A model generated the notes under the pieces. The model worked only from the letters and a program-made list of their open reading frames with translations. It searched no databases and was not told the DNA's origin. DNA of 43,088 nt from a virus, in the IMG/VR virus record IMGVR_UViG_3300006224_000017, positions 1 to 43,088 of that record; one strand, written 5' to 3'. A program made the translations under genes and the position numbers. Positions 11,217 through 18,727 of the stretch are shown here, one piece after another (position 1 is the stretch's first letter; each line of letters opens with the position of its first letter).

Positions 11217-12998
11217 ATCAAATGCAAGCTTATAGCCCAATACCATCCGGCGGCGGCTCTACACAACCCGAGACTCTGGGCGACTTTGCTAGAAGACTGG
11301 GAGCATCTGCCGGAACACGTATCAGCAGATTTCCAAGTGCTCAAGGAGAAGGATTTGCCGACATCTACGACTCCCCCAATGTCGTTGGATACGGAGACAG
11401 ATCAAGCGGGGTCGGTAGGTACATGGTCAGTCGCTTTTCGGAACGAGTCCGGGACACTTTGCGTAGTGCCATTCAATGGGGACAGACACTTGACTTTCCC
11501 GGGCACCATCGTAATGCACAACGCGAAGTACGACTTGAGGGAATTGAGGAAAACCCATATCAAAGTCTCGCCGAACATGGTTCACGACACAATGATCATG
11601 GCGTACTCCCTTGGGCTGGGGAAGCAAGGAGTCAAGGACAGCTCTAAAAATGACGATGGCGGCAAGATGACCGGCGGACTTGGACTAAAGTACCTTGCTC
11701 GCCGCCAGCTTGGTATGACCATGCTAACCTATAACGACGTCAAGGACTGCCCTGAACTTATACCAGAGTACAACGCCCGAGACTCCGTGGCAACTTACTT
11801 GCTGTTCGAGAAGTGGATTGATCAAATGCCTGAGTTTTATTATCGTATCGACCGCCCCCTATTGGATGTCTGTATGTCCATGGAAGATAGGGGCATGCTC
11901 ATTGATGTTGATTACCTCACTGAGTTTGCGGGTGAGCTAGATAAAAGACTTAAGGAATTTGATCTGCCCTTAAACCCAAATGCTCCGCAGCAAGTACAAT
12001 CCTATGTATACGGAGCCTTGGGCGTTGAGCCGTGGAAGTTCACAGACTCAGGTGCCCCAAGTGTGGATGACGACGTTTTGGAAGTGCTACATGATCCACT
12101 CATCGATAAAATTCTTGAGTACAAGGCCATTTTCAAGGAGAAAGGAACCTATGTTGACAACTACGTCAGAGCGATGGACGAAGAACATAGAATACACCCG
12201 GAGTTTAAGCAAACGTCGACTTCCACTGCGAGGTTATCCTGTGCTCGTCCCAATCTCCAGAATGTCTTTAAACGTGACGATAGAGTTAGGGTTCGTCAGC
12301 TATTCATTGCTCCAGAGGGTCAAAGCATTGTTCGCATGGACTATAACCAGCTGGACTATAGGGCTTTGGCTGCTCTCACCAAGGACGACGTTCTTATCCA
12401 AGCTCTGGCAGCGAATAAAAAGATCCACCAAGTCACGGCAGACGAGCTAGGTATAAGCTACGACGACGCTAAGACCACCAACTTTGCCCTCTTATTTGGG
12501 GCAGAAGCATGGACAATTAGTCAGTCGTTACACATTACAATTGAACAAGCCAAGGATTTCATGAAGCACTACTTCGAAAGATTCCCGGGAATCAAACGGT
12601 TCCGAGATATGATGACCGCTCAGTTGAAAGAGACCAAGCGAGTCGTCGGGTACTATGGCAGGGAAAGACGGATAGATGCAATGTTCGTGGAGAACTGGCG
12701 AGTTCAGCAAGAAGGACTCAAAGAGGGCGTCAACTGGCCTGTCCAGAACCTTGAAGCAGAGGTTGTCAAGCTAGGTATGAATGACTTACACTACCGACAT
12801 GCTGCCCCAATGGTCTGCCAGATCCATGATGAACTCTTGTTTGAAGTTCCAACCACCCAAGCTCAAGAGTTTGGTCACTGGTTGTTAGAATACGTACCCA
12901 CAATAGTAGGAGAAATAAATGGAGTCTCGTTTCCAGTAGAAGTTGGTATTGGAAAGAACTGGTACGAGGCCATGCAAAAGGAGAATGCAATCAAATGA
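11160..12998 (+). CDS. family A DNA polymerase with 3'-5' exonuclease, fused to UDG C-terminus
   Basis: This is a replicative PolA-type enzyme. Exonuclease motifs are LDTETD (Asp77, Glu79), HNAKYDL (Asp125) and YNARDS (Asp208). Polymerase motifs are TARLSCARPNLQN (356-368), motif A DYNQLDYRALA (394-404, Asp in place of the usual Glu), motif B around Lys438 to FG447, and motif C QIHDELL (554-560). The first 50 residues are not polymerase: CKLIAQYHPAAALHNPRLW is the C-terminal motif of family 4 UDG. The frame is open from 11133; TTG 11160 and ATG 11187 are possible starts. Without the UDG part the polymerase could begin about residue 55. Confidence 0.9.
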   Translation: MSIIPNFRPMLKERDEIVPIKCKLIAQYHPAAALHNPRLWATLLEDWEHLPEHVSADFQVLKEKDLPTSTTPPMSLDTETDQAGSVGTWSVAFRNESGTLCVVPFNGDRHLTFPGTIVMHNAKYDLRELRKTHIKVSPNMVHDTMIMAYSLGLGKQGVKDSSKNDDGGKMTGGLGLKYLARRQLGMTMLTYNDVKDCPELIPEYNARDSVATYLLFEKWIDQMPEFYYRIDRPLLDVCMSMEDRGMLIDVDYLTEFAGELDKRLKEFDLPLNPNAPQQVQSYVYGALGVEPWKFTDSGAPSVDDDVLEVLHDPLIDKILEYKAIFKEKGTYVDNYVRAMDEEHRIHPEFKQTSTSTARLSCARPNLQNVFKRDDRVRVRQLFIAPEGQSIVRMDYNQLDYRALAALTKDDVLIQALAANKKIHQVTADELGISYDDAKTTNFALLFGAEAWTISQSLHITIEQAKDFMKHYFERFPGIKRFRDMMTAQLKETKRVVGYYGRERRIDAMFVENWRVQQEGLKEGVNWPVQNLEAEVVKLGMNDLHYRHAAPMVCQIHDELLFEVPTTQAQEFGHWLLEYVPTIVGEINGVSFPVEVGIGKNWYEAMQKENAIK

Positions 12999-13189
12999 AC
13001 CGCGTCGAAATTATCAACGACAATTATCCTAAGACTAGCGCTAAGAGACTAGTGGAGAGCAGCACGACAACTAAGATATCTGCTTTCAAAGACCACGTCA
13101 AAATCTATACCCGAGACCACTGTATCAAGCTGCCGGCTATTACAATCATAGCGGCTAACAAAGCTTTACAGGCTAAGGAGAATGATTAG
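12995..13189 (+). CDS. 64-residue hypothetical protein
   Basis: The ATG at 12995 overlaps the polymerase stop as ATGA, with AAGGAGAATG upstream, and the stop overlaps the next GTG by one base. The product is basic, with strand-like segments (KISAFKDHVKIYTRDHCIKL) and a helical end. The tight coupling to polymerase and exonuclease suggests a replication accessory protein, but no family is recognised. Ser/Thr-rich residues 15-30 may be a flexible link. Confidence 0.55.
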   Translation: MNRVEIINDNYPKTSAKRLVESSTTTKISAFKDHVKIYTRDHCIKLPAITIIAANKALQAKEND

Positions 13190-13971
13190 TGAAGCGCATT
13201 CAACCAGAAGGTAGTGAGTGGGACGACTTTGTTCGAGAATGGAACAAGAGAGACCACATAGGTAAAGTAAACATGGCTAGACTTTATGGTGTCTCATATG
13301 ACCTAGCCAAGCACTGGATATCCAATGCAGGTGAAGCTGGAAAAGGCCAAGTCAAAGAGGAAGAGACAGACGATGACGAAGTCTTAACAGTTGATGATAT
13401 TCTCAAGTCTACCAATGGAGTCAATCTTGACTTTGTCACCTTTGACCTTGAGACTACCAACCTTAAGGCGGACTTCTCAATTGTCCTAGCTGCTGTTATC
13501 AAACCCTTTGGCCGTCCGCCTGTTGTGTTCAGGGCAGACGAATTTGAGGCATGGAATAGGAACCGTGCTGACGATTGCGAGATTATCTGTGCCGTCGCTG
13601 AGGAACTATCAAAGCACGCAATTGTTGTGACCCATTATGGCACTGGCTTTGACATCCCATATCTCAGGGCAAAGATGGTCAAGTATGGTTTGCAACCCCT
13701 GCCCCCAATGTTTGGGGTGGACAGCTACTCAATAGCCAAGCAGAACTTTGAAGTCAGCTCACGTCGTTTGAAGAACCTCGCTCGATACTTTGACCTTGGA
13801 GACAAGACTGACGTAGAGGGAGAACTTTGGATGGAAGCAGCTTATGGTGCCCCAAAGGTAGCCAACAAAGCCCTTGACAAAATCGTAGACCACAACATCA
13901 AGGACTGTGAACTACTTGAGAAACTAGCTTGTCTGAGCTTCCCCTACCTAAAAGCTATAAGGAGATTATAG
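13189..13971 (+). CDS. DEDD-type 3'-5' exonuclease (YprB-like RNase H fold)
   Basis: The protein has exonuclease motif I FDLETT (Asp86, Glu88), motif II HYGTGFDIPYL (Asp155) and motif III DHNIKDCELL (Asp239), the DEDD arrangement of the RNase H-like superfamily; the pattern matches YprB-like predicted exonucleases. The first 50 residues look like a small helix-turn-helix (MARLYGVSYDLAKHWISNAG). A Glu/Asp-rich linker joins the two. GTG at 13189 overlaps the previous stop by one base, with AAGGAG upstream. The polymerase already carries its own proofreading domain, so this enzyme may act in recombination or in breakdown of host DNA. Confidence 0.75.
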   Translation: MKRIQPEGSEWDDFVREWNKRDHIGKVNMARLYGVSYDLAKHWISNAGEAGKGQVKEEETDDDEVLTVDDILKSTNGVNLDFVTFDLETTNLKADFSIVLAAVIKPFGRPPVVFRADEFEAWNRNRADDCEIICAVAEELSKHAIVVTHYGTGFDIPYLRAKMVKYGLQPLPPMFGVDSYSIAKQNFEVSSRRLKNLARYFDLGDKTDVEGELWMEAAYGAPKVANKALDKIVDHNIKDCELLEKLACLSFPYLKAIRRL

Positions 13972-14171
13972 TGTACCGCTTATCAATTAAATTGGACGAC
14001 CACATCGTAATAACACAACAAGCCGAAGATAAGGAAGATGTAGAGTACAAAATAAGTACTATACAATACGACGGACTCTACAATAAAGAGAACGGCTACA
14101 CCGTGTGGTACCCACCTAGACGGATAATGGAAGTCCACATCGAGGAAGAACATGTTAAGCTCAGGAAATAG
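13971..14171 (+). CDS. 66-residue hypothetical protein
   Basis: GTG at 13971 overlaps the exonuclease stop and is preceded by AAGGAGATTATA; an open frame upstream has no better start. The product is strand-rich (YRLSIKLDDHIVITQQ, YTVWYPPRRIMEVHIEEEHV) and may form a small beta barrel. Its last 20 bases overlap the GP88-like gene. No family is recognised and no catalytic residues stand out. Confidence 0.55.
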   Translation: MYRLSIKLDDHIVITQQAEDKEDVEYKISTIQYDGLYNKENGYTVWYPPRRIMEVHIEEEHVKLRK

Positions 14172-14733
14172 TAAAGTTGGGAACCTCTTAAACTTCTCAA
14201 TCCCAGCGTATGAGACATGCCCCGGGCATACCGGTTGGTGCGAAACCCACTGTTATGCCCGAAAGGGCCGCTTTGTATTCGCTAACGTGAAGACTGCCCA
14301 TCGTATGAATGCAATTACCAGCTCTAGCGACAAGTTTGTTTACGACATGCTCTGTGAACTAGACCGTCACCCAAAGGCGAAGTATGTCCGCATCCATGTC
14401 TCTGGTGACTTCTACGATGTTGACTACACGGAACGTTGGCGTCGTATCATTGCGGCTAGACCAGACATAAAGTTCTATGCCCTAACTAGATCGTGGCGTA
14501 TCTCTGAACTCAAGACGAAACTTGAAGAGCTCCGTGCTTTACCTAACTGTGTAATCAGAGCGAGCACAGATGAACAAACAGGGCCCCCGCCAGAGGGTTG
14601 GTTAGAGGGTGGCATAGAAAAGACTTACACTGAGGGAGGAATACTCTGCCCTTACTTTGACAAAGGTATCCAATGTGATAAATGTTTACTGTGTTACAAA
14701 GGAACCAAAGCAATATACTTTAAGGAGCACTAA
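14152..14733 (+). CDS. GP88-like phage protein
   Basis: The 193-residue protein begins with LSSGNSKVG and a Cys cluster CPGHTGWCETHCYARKG (C23, C30, C34), followed by IHVSGDFYD and LTRSW, and ends with CPYFDK...CDKCLLCY (C166, C175, C178, C181). This order matches the phage gene 88 protein family as I know it. The clusters could bind iron-sulfur or zinc, and the fold recalls radical-SAM-like phage proteins of the Gp37/Gp68 group, but no reaction is known. The ATG overlaps the previous gene. Function remains unassigned. Confidence 0.72.
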   Translation: MLSSGNSKVGNLLNFSIPAYETCPGHTGWCETHCYARKGRFVFANVKTAHRMNAITSSSDKFVYDMLCELDRHPKAKYVRIHVSGDFYDVDYTERWRRIIAARPDIKFYALTRSWRISELKTKLEELRALPNCVIRASTDEQTGPPPEGWLEGGIEKTYTEGGILCPYFDKGIQCDKCLLCYKGTKAIYFKEH

Positions 14734-14811
14734 ATGGAACTGTTAGTTTATACTATAGCAATAGCAATCATCGGCTTTCTTGCTGGCCTTGTAGTTGGGA
14801 GACAGAAGTAA
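14734..14811 (+). CDS. 25-residue single-span membrane protein
   Basis: The ATG at 14734 directly follows the preceding TAA and has a strong ribosome binding site, TTAAGGAG, at good spacing. The product is one hydrophobic helix of about 19 residues with a Gly-rich face (AIIGFLAGLVVG) and a basic RQK tail, and the stop overlaps the next ATG by one base. The strong start makes translation likely despite the size. Its small-xxx-small pattern could let it pair with another membrane protein. No function is assigned. Confidence 0.55.
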   Translation: MELLVYTIAIAIIGFLAGLVVGRQK

Positions 14812-15209
14812 TGGACACTAGATATGAAGACATTACAAAAGAAGAACTGGTTTCTCGTGCTAGAAAAGCTCGCGACTATTCTTACGGTGGCGATACTCTT
14901 GGCAACTTTAAGCGTGTTGGCAGCATTATGGCTAACTATCCGGGGCTTAATGTGGACGACCCAGAAGTTGTGGCACTTACTTACATGATGAAACAACTGG
15001 ACTGTATCCTATGGGCAACTGCCAAAGGGTTCACGCCGGAAGTGGATAGTAAGTCCGAACGATACAAGGACGTGTACACCTATGCCAAACTAGCTAGAAT
15101 GTTGTATGAGGAGAAGACTCATGCCGCGAAAGAAGAAGACTCACGAGAAGGTTACACCATGGTTGACGGAAGCGGAGTACCAATCTGCAGTGGGACATTT
15201 ACGCCTTAA
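14811..15209 (+). CDS. helical phage protein, possible MazG/DUF6378-like
   Basis: The 132-residue protein starts with a helical RARKARDYSYGGDTLGNFKRVG and continues with DDPEVVALTYMMKQLDCILWATAKG and ERYKDVYTYAKLARMLYEE. The order of an early GN-F-R region, a helix with Lys and Asp, then an Asp-x-x-x-Tyr-Ala-Lys-Leu-Ala helix, recalls small phage helical proteins related to MazG-type nucleotide pyrophosphatases, but the match is from memory and weak. It follows the tiny membrane gene with a one-base overlap and overlaps the next gene by 89 bases. Confidence 0.6.
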   Translation: MDTRYEDITKEELVSRARKARDYSYGGDTLGNFKRVGSIMANYPGLNVDDPEVVALTYMMKQLDCILWATAKGFTPEVDSKSERYKDVYTYAKLARMLYEEKTHAAKEEDSREGYTMVDGSGVPICSGTFTP

Positions 15210-15381
15210 GATCGGGGCAATCATAGGCTCCACTTACAACATGCACGGTATGGATATGTACAACGTTGGTGTCATCAACGCCGTGGTCAAGCTTGCAGAG
15301 GACTTTGCCCTACAGGTACGAGGGGCAGAGCAGCCCATACAGATCGTCTATCGTGCACCAAATGGGGACTTAGTAGAATAA
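15121..15381 (+). CDS. 86-residue hypothetical protein, last gene of the + block
   Basis: ATG 15121 is chosen because GAGGAGAAG lies just upstream; an earlier start at 15106 has no ribosome binding site. The product has a basic N-terminus (PRKKKTHEK), a helical middle with several Met and Gly residues, and a strand-like end (IQIVYRAPNGDLV). It is the last + strand gene before the convergent terminators. No family is recognised. The overlap of 89 bases with the previous gene is long but typical of this window. Confidence 0.55.
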   Translation: MPRKKKTHEKVTPWLTEAEYQSAVGHLRLKIGAIIGSTYNMHGMDMYNVGVINAVVKLAEDFALQVRGAEQPIQIVYRAPNGDLVE

Positions 15382-15386
15382 AGTTT

Positions 15387-15448
15387 GCCCTCTAGAGCCC
15401 TGCCGAAATCTGGTTAGAACTAAAGAAAGTAGGCCAGCGCTAGAGGGC
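15387..15448. other. long-range hairpin at the convergence point
   Basis: GCCCTCTAG (15387-15395) pairs with CTAGAGGGC (15440-15448). The 44-base loop can add short GC and GCC-GGC helices. The stem could support termination or form a small structured RNA at the end of either transcript. The sequence GGGCAAA just after it offers an alternative pair for TTTGCCC at 15384-15390. Confidence 0.5.
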
Positions 15449-15460
15449 GGGCAAAAATAA

Positions 15461-15496
15461 AAGGGCAGGGGAAATAAATCCTCTGCCCTTCTTTTT
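15461..15496. terminator. bidirectional intrinsic terminator between convergent blocks
   Basis: AAGGGCAGGGG (15461-15471) pairs with CCTCTGCCCTT (15480-15490) with one G-T wobble and an 8-base AT loop. A T-run follows on the + strand (15492-15496). On the minus strand the A-rich sequence at 15452-15462 becomes a broken T-run. It therefore can end the + replication block and the minus late block. Confidence 0.8.
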
Positions 15497-15508
15497 ACCT
15501 GAGATAGC

Positions 15509-15793
15509 CTATTCTTCTATATACGGTGGGTCTTCTTGTTCTCCTACCTTATGGCCCCCCCAAGTGACGTGCCCATTTACGTACCATATGAAAGCGATGA
15601 GTAAAATCCATGGGTTGATCCACCAAGCAAAAGCACCAAGTCCCAAAATGTGGAGAGTCCAATATACTGCTGGACACTTATGTGAGAAATCATGGAATAT
15701 GAAGGTGAAGGGACGTCGTGCCCAAGGGTTCTTTTCCCAAAGGGACTGAACATTGAACCAGAACCAACAATATAAACGTTCAAGCCAATTCAT
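15509..15793 (-). CDS. 94-residue membrane protein, last late gene
   Basis: The product is rich in Trp, Phe and Tyr and has one or two hydrophobic spans in its middle (VYWTLHILGLGAFAWWI and NPWILLIAFIWYVNG), with a soluble acidic end. It follows two small membrane or coiled-coil genes, an arrangement that resembles a lysis module of holin-type proteins. No known holin family is recognised. The start overlaps the end of the preceding gene by one base. It is the final gene before the terminator. Confidence 0.6.
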   Translation of the reverse strand: MNWLERLYCWFWFNVQSLWEKNPWARRPFTFIFHDFSHKCPAVYWTLHILGLGAFAWWINPWILLIAFIWYVNGHVTWGGHKVGEQEDPPYIEE

Positions 15794-15996
15794 TAATGTT
15801 TCTCGCTTTGAGTTTTACGATAGTAATGCTGTATCAGCAAACTCCAAGTAACAAGAAGTCCCCCGGTGATCTGCGATTCTAACTTGATTAGGGCGTACCC
15901 ACAGAGTATCCACAAGGTTGGAATTAGAAAGATTAGAATGAGAGCTAGGAAGTCGTTGAAATTTTGCGGTAGAAACTTTGCAATCGCTTGTTTCAT
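15793..15996 (-). CDS. holin-like 67-residue membrane protein
   Basis: The protein has two hydrophobic spans (LALILIFLIPTLWILCGYALI and LLVTWSLLIQHYY) joined by a short loop and ends in a charged tail (RKTQSEKH), as in many class II holins. ATG at 15996 is preferred over the GTG at 16005 because AGGTGAGAAAT lies just upstream. It sits between the XhlA-like and the terminal membrane gene. Holins open the inner membrane at the time of lysis; that role is inferred from topology and order. Confidence 0.6.
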   Translation of the reverse strand: MKQAIAKFLPQNFNDFLALILIFLIPTLWILCGYALIKLESQITGGLLVTWSLLIQHYYRKTQSEKH

Positions 15997-16005
15997 ATTT
16001 CTCAC

Positions 16006-16389
16006 CTAACTTGGGAATACATGTTTAAACATCGCTGTTAGCAAGGCAATTAAGGCTGCTCCAACTACTCCAACAACCCACCAGAATGCTTTGGACACTG
16101 GAGCGAAAGCATTTATCTCTTTCGCTTGTGACCTCATTATAGTATAGAGATCAGATAACGTATCAGTGCTTTGTTTAGTCACAGCAGCTTGTTCTGACAT
16201 AAGTCTGGCTATTATAAGGTCATGACCAGCAATTCTCTCTCTGTTATTATTAGCGTAACTCTCTAGCTCTACAGCTTTAGCTACCAGCTTTTCCGTCTTT
16301 TCATTCAACGAGTTAATAGCTTCAGCTACAACTATGAGTAACTCTCTGTCACTTTTGGTTTCATAACGGATAGGTTCAGGCATGTCCAT
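16006..16389 (-). CDS. coiled-coil membrane-anchored protein, XhlA-like
   Basis: The first 95 residues form helical coiled coil (VVAEAINSLNEKTEKLVAKAVELES), and the end holds one membrane span (FWWVVGVVGAALIALLTAMF). This is the layout of XhlA-like haemolysin or holin-associated phage proteins. It begins the presumed lysis group and is followed within two gene lengths by two further membrane genes. No endolysin lies beside it, which is unusual. Function is inferred from architecture. Confidence 0.6.
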   Translation of the reverse strand: MDMPEPIRYETKSDRELLIVVAEAINSLNEKTEKLVAKAVELESYANNNRERIAGHDLIIARLMSEQAAVTKQSTDTLSDLYTIMRSQAKEINAFAPVSKAFWWVVGVVGAALIALLTAMFKHVFPS

Positions 16390-16399
16390 AATACTCCTT

Positions 16400-18715
16400 C
16401 TAAGTAAAGTTGGTCTCTCGGAAAGTTACTCTGATTGCAAGATCCGGCTCTCCAGTCTTCTCATTATAAATTTCCTCAATCTGTGGCTCACTCTCCATTG
16501 TAACATAGTAGTAGTTCGTTCCAGCTGTGCCACTAGTCGTCTCATCGAAACGAAGGTCGGCAAACTTGATAAGGTCAGTAGTTGTTCGACCCCCACGTAG
16601 GAAGTCTCTGATTGTTTTAACTGCCTCATCTGGATCTGCCCCAAGTTTATAAACACACTGGTGTAGTCTATAAAGGGTTGGTTTCTCTACACCCAACACT
16701 TCAAAGTAACGTACAGTAGGGATGAGACCACTTGTATCTGTATCCAAATGTATTTCATAGCTAAATCGTTTTCCCGTTATGGGTGTAGACAGATCTATCT
16801 TTTGAATACCATTGGTATCTATGGTAGAGACAATTTCAGTAGCGGTCGTATCCTCATCTTTTAGATAACTGACAGAAACACTGGCTCCATAGAGAGCATC
16901 AGAGCAACCAGCAGTCTCTATAATAACTGAAGTAATAATCTTGTCCCAATTTGGATGTGTGCCGTAGTCGTAACTTGTTCTAAGATAACCTCCAGTAGTG
17001 TTAGAACTTCCTGTAGCTAGTGGATTATCCAGCAGTGCGGCGGTTCCAAAATCGTAGTCATTGTTCCAATAGAGCATGGTAGATGAACTCACGGTCAATC
17101 CTAACCATAGAGCAGCAACCGCCACGTCTACCTTGACTAGCGGTGACCAATTGAACACACCATCAGAAGTTGGTTTACTTTTATAAATGACAGTGTAGTT
17201 ATCTGTGTAGGGATCTGGCCCTTCATAGGTGACCGCGATATAAAGACCATTAACATTAGATGTTATACCTGAATAGAAAGGCCAATAATCAGTGGCGTCA
17301 ATACTCTCCGTTGGAAAATTCAATGGACCGATCTCTCTAATAGAGCCGTAAGATGTTATCTCTAGAACACTGTTCTCCGTAATGAAGTAAAGGTTATTCT
17401 GAAAGTGTGTCTGACCCATTTGAGAATCGAAAGCTCCATTTAATCCAGTAAAAGCATGGCTCAATTCGTTAGGTTGGTAAAGAAGATCGAGACCCCCATC
17501 AGAATTATACTCATAGATAAGTCCAGTATCTAGACCAACCAGTAACGTTCCAGATGGAGATAACATTAAAGTTTCTATTGAAGAACGGACTCCATCTCCC
17601 ACGTAGGCAGGGCTAGTCCACTGTTCTCCACCATTTACAGGATTGGAAGAGCTAGCTATTTCGTTAGCATCAGCTTTCCAAAGGATACTGTCTGTCTTAG
17701 TTACATTCTGTGTAACTATAAATATTGTAGCATCATTATCAGTTAAGGTGGACTCCGTGAATGTATCGTAGGAGTCATAATAGTAATAAGTTGCCCCATT
17801 TAGAGCAATGAATAATTTGCTATCGTACCAAGCCATACTGCTAATCCGTGAGGGGGCTTCCCAAATTTGATACATGTAGATGCCACCGATATCAGCGAAT
17901 AACTTGTACGTTCCTTCCATGTTACAAGAGATGTAACGACAGTCCCAGTACAACTCAAAAAACCCATTGACAACTATTACATGTTGAGCGTAAATTTCCG
18001 TAGCTGGAGCAACTGGAGTTGTCCAGAATACAGCAGCTTTTGGCTGTGTTGTTAAAGATGTGAAGGAAGATAAACGCGCTCTTATCCAATAAGCTTCTTG
18101 CCCGTTTATAGTGGTAGTTGTCCATGAAGATGTATCGTCGATATCTACCCACGGAAGTAAACTATCTGTTTGAAACTGTGCTGCTGTAGAAGCAGTTATA
18201 TTAGCGGAAGACCAGCTACCGCCTTCGTAGATTTCCCAAGTGATTGTCCATGTTCCTGCGCCAGCTGTAGTCTCATCGTAGTTAAGTCTTTCAAACTTAA
18301 CGTCCGATCCAATGTAAATTGCGTCTTCGGCAGCAGGGGCAGCTGGAAGTAAGTTTATATCGTCCGCTGTTAAGTTTTGCGACTCAGCACTATAGTCGGT
18401 AAATGCCCCACCATCATCAAGGTAAACATACTGAGCGAAGAACCGTGGTGTTACACCCCCCACGTTTGGGCCAAGGATTATCTGCCCGAAACTGGTTTCA
18501 ATGTTTTCTCCAGACCGGTAGGCCGTAGGATTGGACATGCGATATTGGTTGAAACCACCTGACCAATCTACCTGACGAAACAGGGAGCCAGTTCGATGTT
18601 CAGACTGTGGTTCTGTCACTGAGTACATGGCCTTTCCTTGGGCATCTCTTAATAGAGTGAGAGTCTTAGTTTCAGAGCCAATAGTAATTTCGTGATCATG
18701 TGTTCTAATTGTCAT
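16400..18715 (-). CDS. large beta-rich virion protein, propeller-like
   Basis: The 771-residue protein is almost all beta, with repeated segments that read like propeller blades (ISSMAWYDSKLFIALNG, SSIETLMLSPSGTLLVGLDTGLIYEY, GQTHFQNNLYFITENSVLEI, VNGLYIAVTYEG). The early part has Tyr/Trp-rich strands (WTITWEIYEGGSW, YWIRARLSSF) typical of phage tail or baseplate proteins. A C-terminal portion ends in a short domain with DEAVKTIRDFL. It probably belongs to the tail or to its contact with the host. It lies after the fibre gene in the late operon. The specific role is not known. Confidence 0.65.
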   Translation of the reverse strand: MTIRTHDHEITIGSETKTLTLLRDAQGKAMYSVTEPQSEHRTGSLFRQVDWSGGFNQYRMSNPTAYRSGENIETSFGQIILGPNVGGVTPRFFAQYVYLDDGGAFTDYSAESQNLTADDINLLPAAPAAEDAIYIGSDVKFERLNYDETTAGAGTWTITWEIYEGGSWSSANITASTAAQFQTDSLLPWVDIDDTSSWTTTTINGQEAYWIRARLSSFTSLTTQPKAAVFWTTPVAPATEIYAQHVIVVNGFFELYWDCRYISCNMEGTYKLFADIGGIYMYQIWEAPSRISSMAWYDSKLFIALNGATYYYYDSYDTFTESTLTDNDATIFIVTQNVTKTDSILWKADANEIASSSNPVNGGEQWTSPAYVGDGVRSSIETLMLSPSGTLLVGLDTGLIYEYNSDGGLDLLYQPNELSHAFTGLNGAFDSQMGQTHFQNNLYFITENSVLEITSYGSIREIGPLNFPTESIDATDYWPFYSGITSNVNGLYIAVTYEGPDPYTDNYTVIYKSKPTSDGVFNWSPLVKVDVAVAALWLGLTVSSSTMLYWNNDYDFGTAALLDNPLATGSSNTTGGYLRTSYDYGTHPNWDKIITSVIIETAGCSDALYGASVSVSYLKDEDTTATEIVSTIDTNGIQKIDLSTPITGKRFSYEIHLDTDTSGLIPTVRYFEVLGVEKPTLYRLHQCVYKLGADPDEAVKTIRDFLRGGRTTTDLIKFADLRFDETTSGTAGTNYYYVTMESEPQIEEIYNEKTGEPDLAIRVTFRETNFT

Positions 18716-18727
18716 AGTCTCTCCTGT

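Noticed and set aside
11033-11647. Open frame of 204 codons overlapping the UDG tail and polymerase start
   Set aside because: After about 45 residues it runs through the polymerase frame, where the latter carries UDG and exonuclease motifs. The rest has no domain-like pattern. Only the first part is kept, as an observation on the insert.
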